Below, one piece after another: positions 63,794 to 64,000 of a stretch of 64,000 bases of DNA. A program made the translations under genes and the position numbers. The stretch spans positions 62,001-126,000 of the forward strand of contig NZ_NMQV01000013.1 in NCBI RefSeq assembly GCF_002234375.1, given 5' to 3'. Position 1 is the stretch's first letter. The number at the start of each line of letters is the position of its first letter. The notes below the pieces were generated by a model, which saw nothing but the letters and a program-made list of their open reading frames with translations, made no database searches and had not been told where the DNA came from. Source of the stretch: Pseudomonas fluvialis. Lineage in GTDB: Bacteria; Pseudomonadota; Gammaproteobacteria; Pseudomonadales; Pseudomonadaceae.

Positions 63794-64000
63794 TCACTCA
63801 CCACAGGGCGGCTCGCCGGCCAACGGCGGCACCGCCAGCAACACATCACGACTACGCGCCTCCCCGGCATCACGCTGCTCGGCACTCAACTGCTCGCCCA
63901 GCTTGTCGCGTAGGGCCAGTACCTCCGCGTCACCGGCACTGGCCGCCAGGTTGAGCCAGGCATAGGCCTGCACACGATCCCTGGGCAAGCCATACCCTAC
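63794..64000 (-). CDS. Sel1-repeat protein (C-terminal end, partial)
   Basis: The open frame runs off the right edge. The visible 68 residues hold one Sel1-type repeat (YGLPRDRVQAYAWLNLAASAGDAEV) followed by a charged helix and a short tail ending GEPPCGE. Sel1 proteins act as scaffolds, often in envelope or polysaccharide processes. An internal TTG at 63988 is not the start; the repeat continues upstream. Confidence 0.75.
   Translation of the reverse strand, partial: VGYGLPRDRVQAYAWLNLAASAGDAEVLALRDKLGEQLSAEQRDAGEARSRDVLLAVPPLAGEPPCGE

Noticed and set aside
1..64000. Defence island, prophage, integron, CRISPR array, tRNA or rRNA
   Set aside because: Searched by eye on both strands; no integrase, transposase, repeat array or tRNA-like cloverleaf was seen.

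Overview
The window is chromosomal DNA of a polarly flagellated gammaproteobacterium, almost certainly Pseudomonas in the broad sense. FleQ, FleS/FleR, the HptB-HsbR-HsbA phosphorelay, CheV, FimV, CyaB, RhlE, AceK and the gene order all fit that genus. The DNA is GC-rich, coding density is high, and I saw no insertion sequence, prophage, CRISPR array, rRNA or tRNA. Most long ORFs opposite the real genes are codon-bias shadows.

Positions 1-34086 form one almost unbroken flagellar and chemotaxis block. From left to right on the minus strand: the start of fliK; hptB, hsbR, hsbA; fliJ-I-H-G-F-E; fleR-fleS; fleQ; fliT, fliS and a second fliS; fliD; flaG; a single flagellin gene fliC; flgL-K-J-I-H-G-F; flgE-D-C-B; cheR-cheV. 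flgA, flgM, flgN and a PilZ flagellar brake gene then run on the plus strand. Promoter motifs read by eye reproduce the known Pseudomonas hierarchy. There are sigma-54 (GG-N10-GC) promoters before fliK, fliE, fleSR, flgF, flgB and flgA, and sigma-28 (FliA) promoters before fliC, fliS and flgM. fleQ itself has a sigma-70-like promoter whose -35 overlaps a near-perfect FleQ box, which suggests autoregulation. The flgF and flgB promoters share an IHF-like AT-rich element at about -43 to -58.

Positions 34087-45690 hold a UbiA-family prenyltransferase, a membrane diguanylate cyclase (possible HsbD counterpart), a dienoyl-CoA isomerase-like crotonase divergent from a TetR regulator, a 59-residue protein resembling the core of SutA, a CvfB-like RNA-binding protein, RhlE, a CigR-like secreted protein, a PomAB sodium-type stator pair, an orphan GspE/PilB ATPase and a RarD-like transporter. 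The transporter is preceded by a strong intrinsic terminator in its own direction, so there is a candidate small RNA or attenuated leader.

Positions 45687-64000 are mixed housekeeping and accessory genes: adenylate cyclase CyaB, a small ORF broken by an in-frame stop, a glycosyltransferase/metallophosphoesterase pair, an AraC regulator, a DMT transporter, a SelW-like protein next to a short FimV-like polar protein, MarR, DUF2804, SDR, RecQ, a YecA-family protein, DUF454, a DTW-domain tRNA modifier, an Aer-type aerotaxis receptor, AceK and the end of a Sel1-repeat protein.

The window therefore combines a complete flagellar assembly and gene-expression cascade with second-messenger parts likely to act on it: c-di-GMP (diguanylate cyclase, PilZ brake, FleQ), cAMP (CyaB, FimV) and the HptB-HsbA-FlgM switch. 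I found no obviously new multi-gene system. The most novel material is regulatory (non-coding) and in very small genes.
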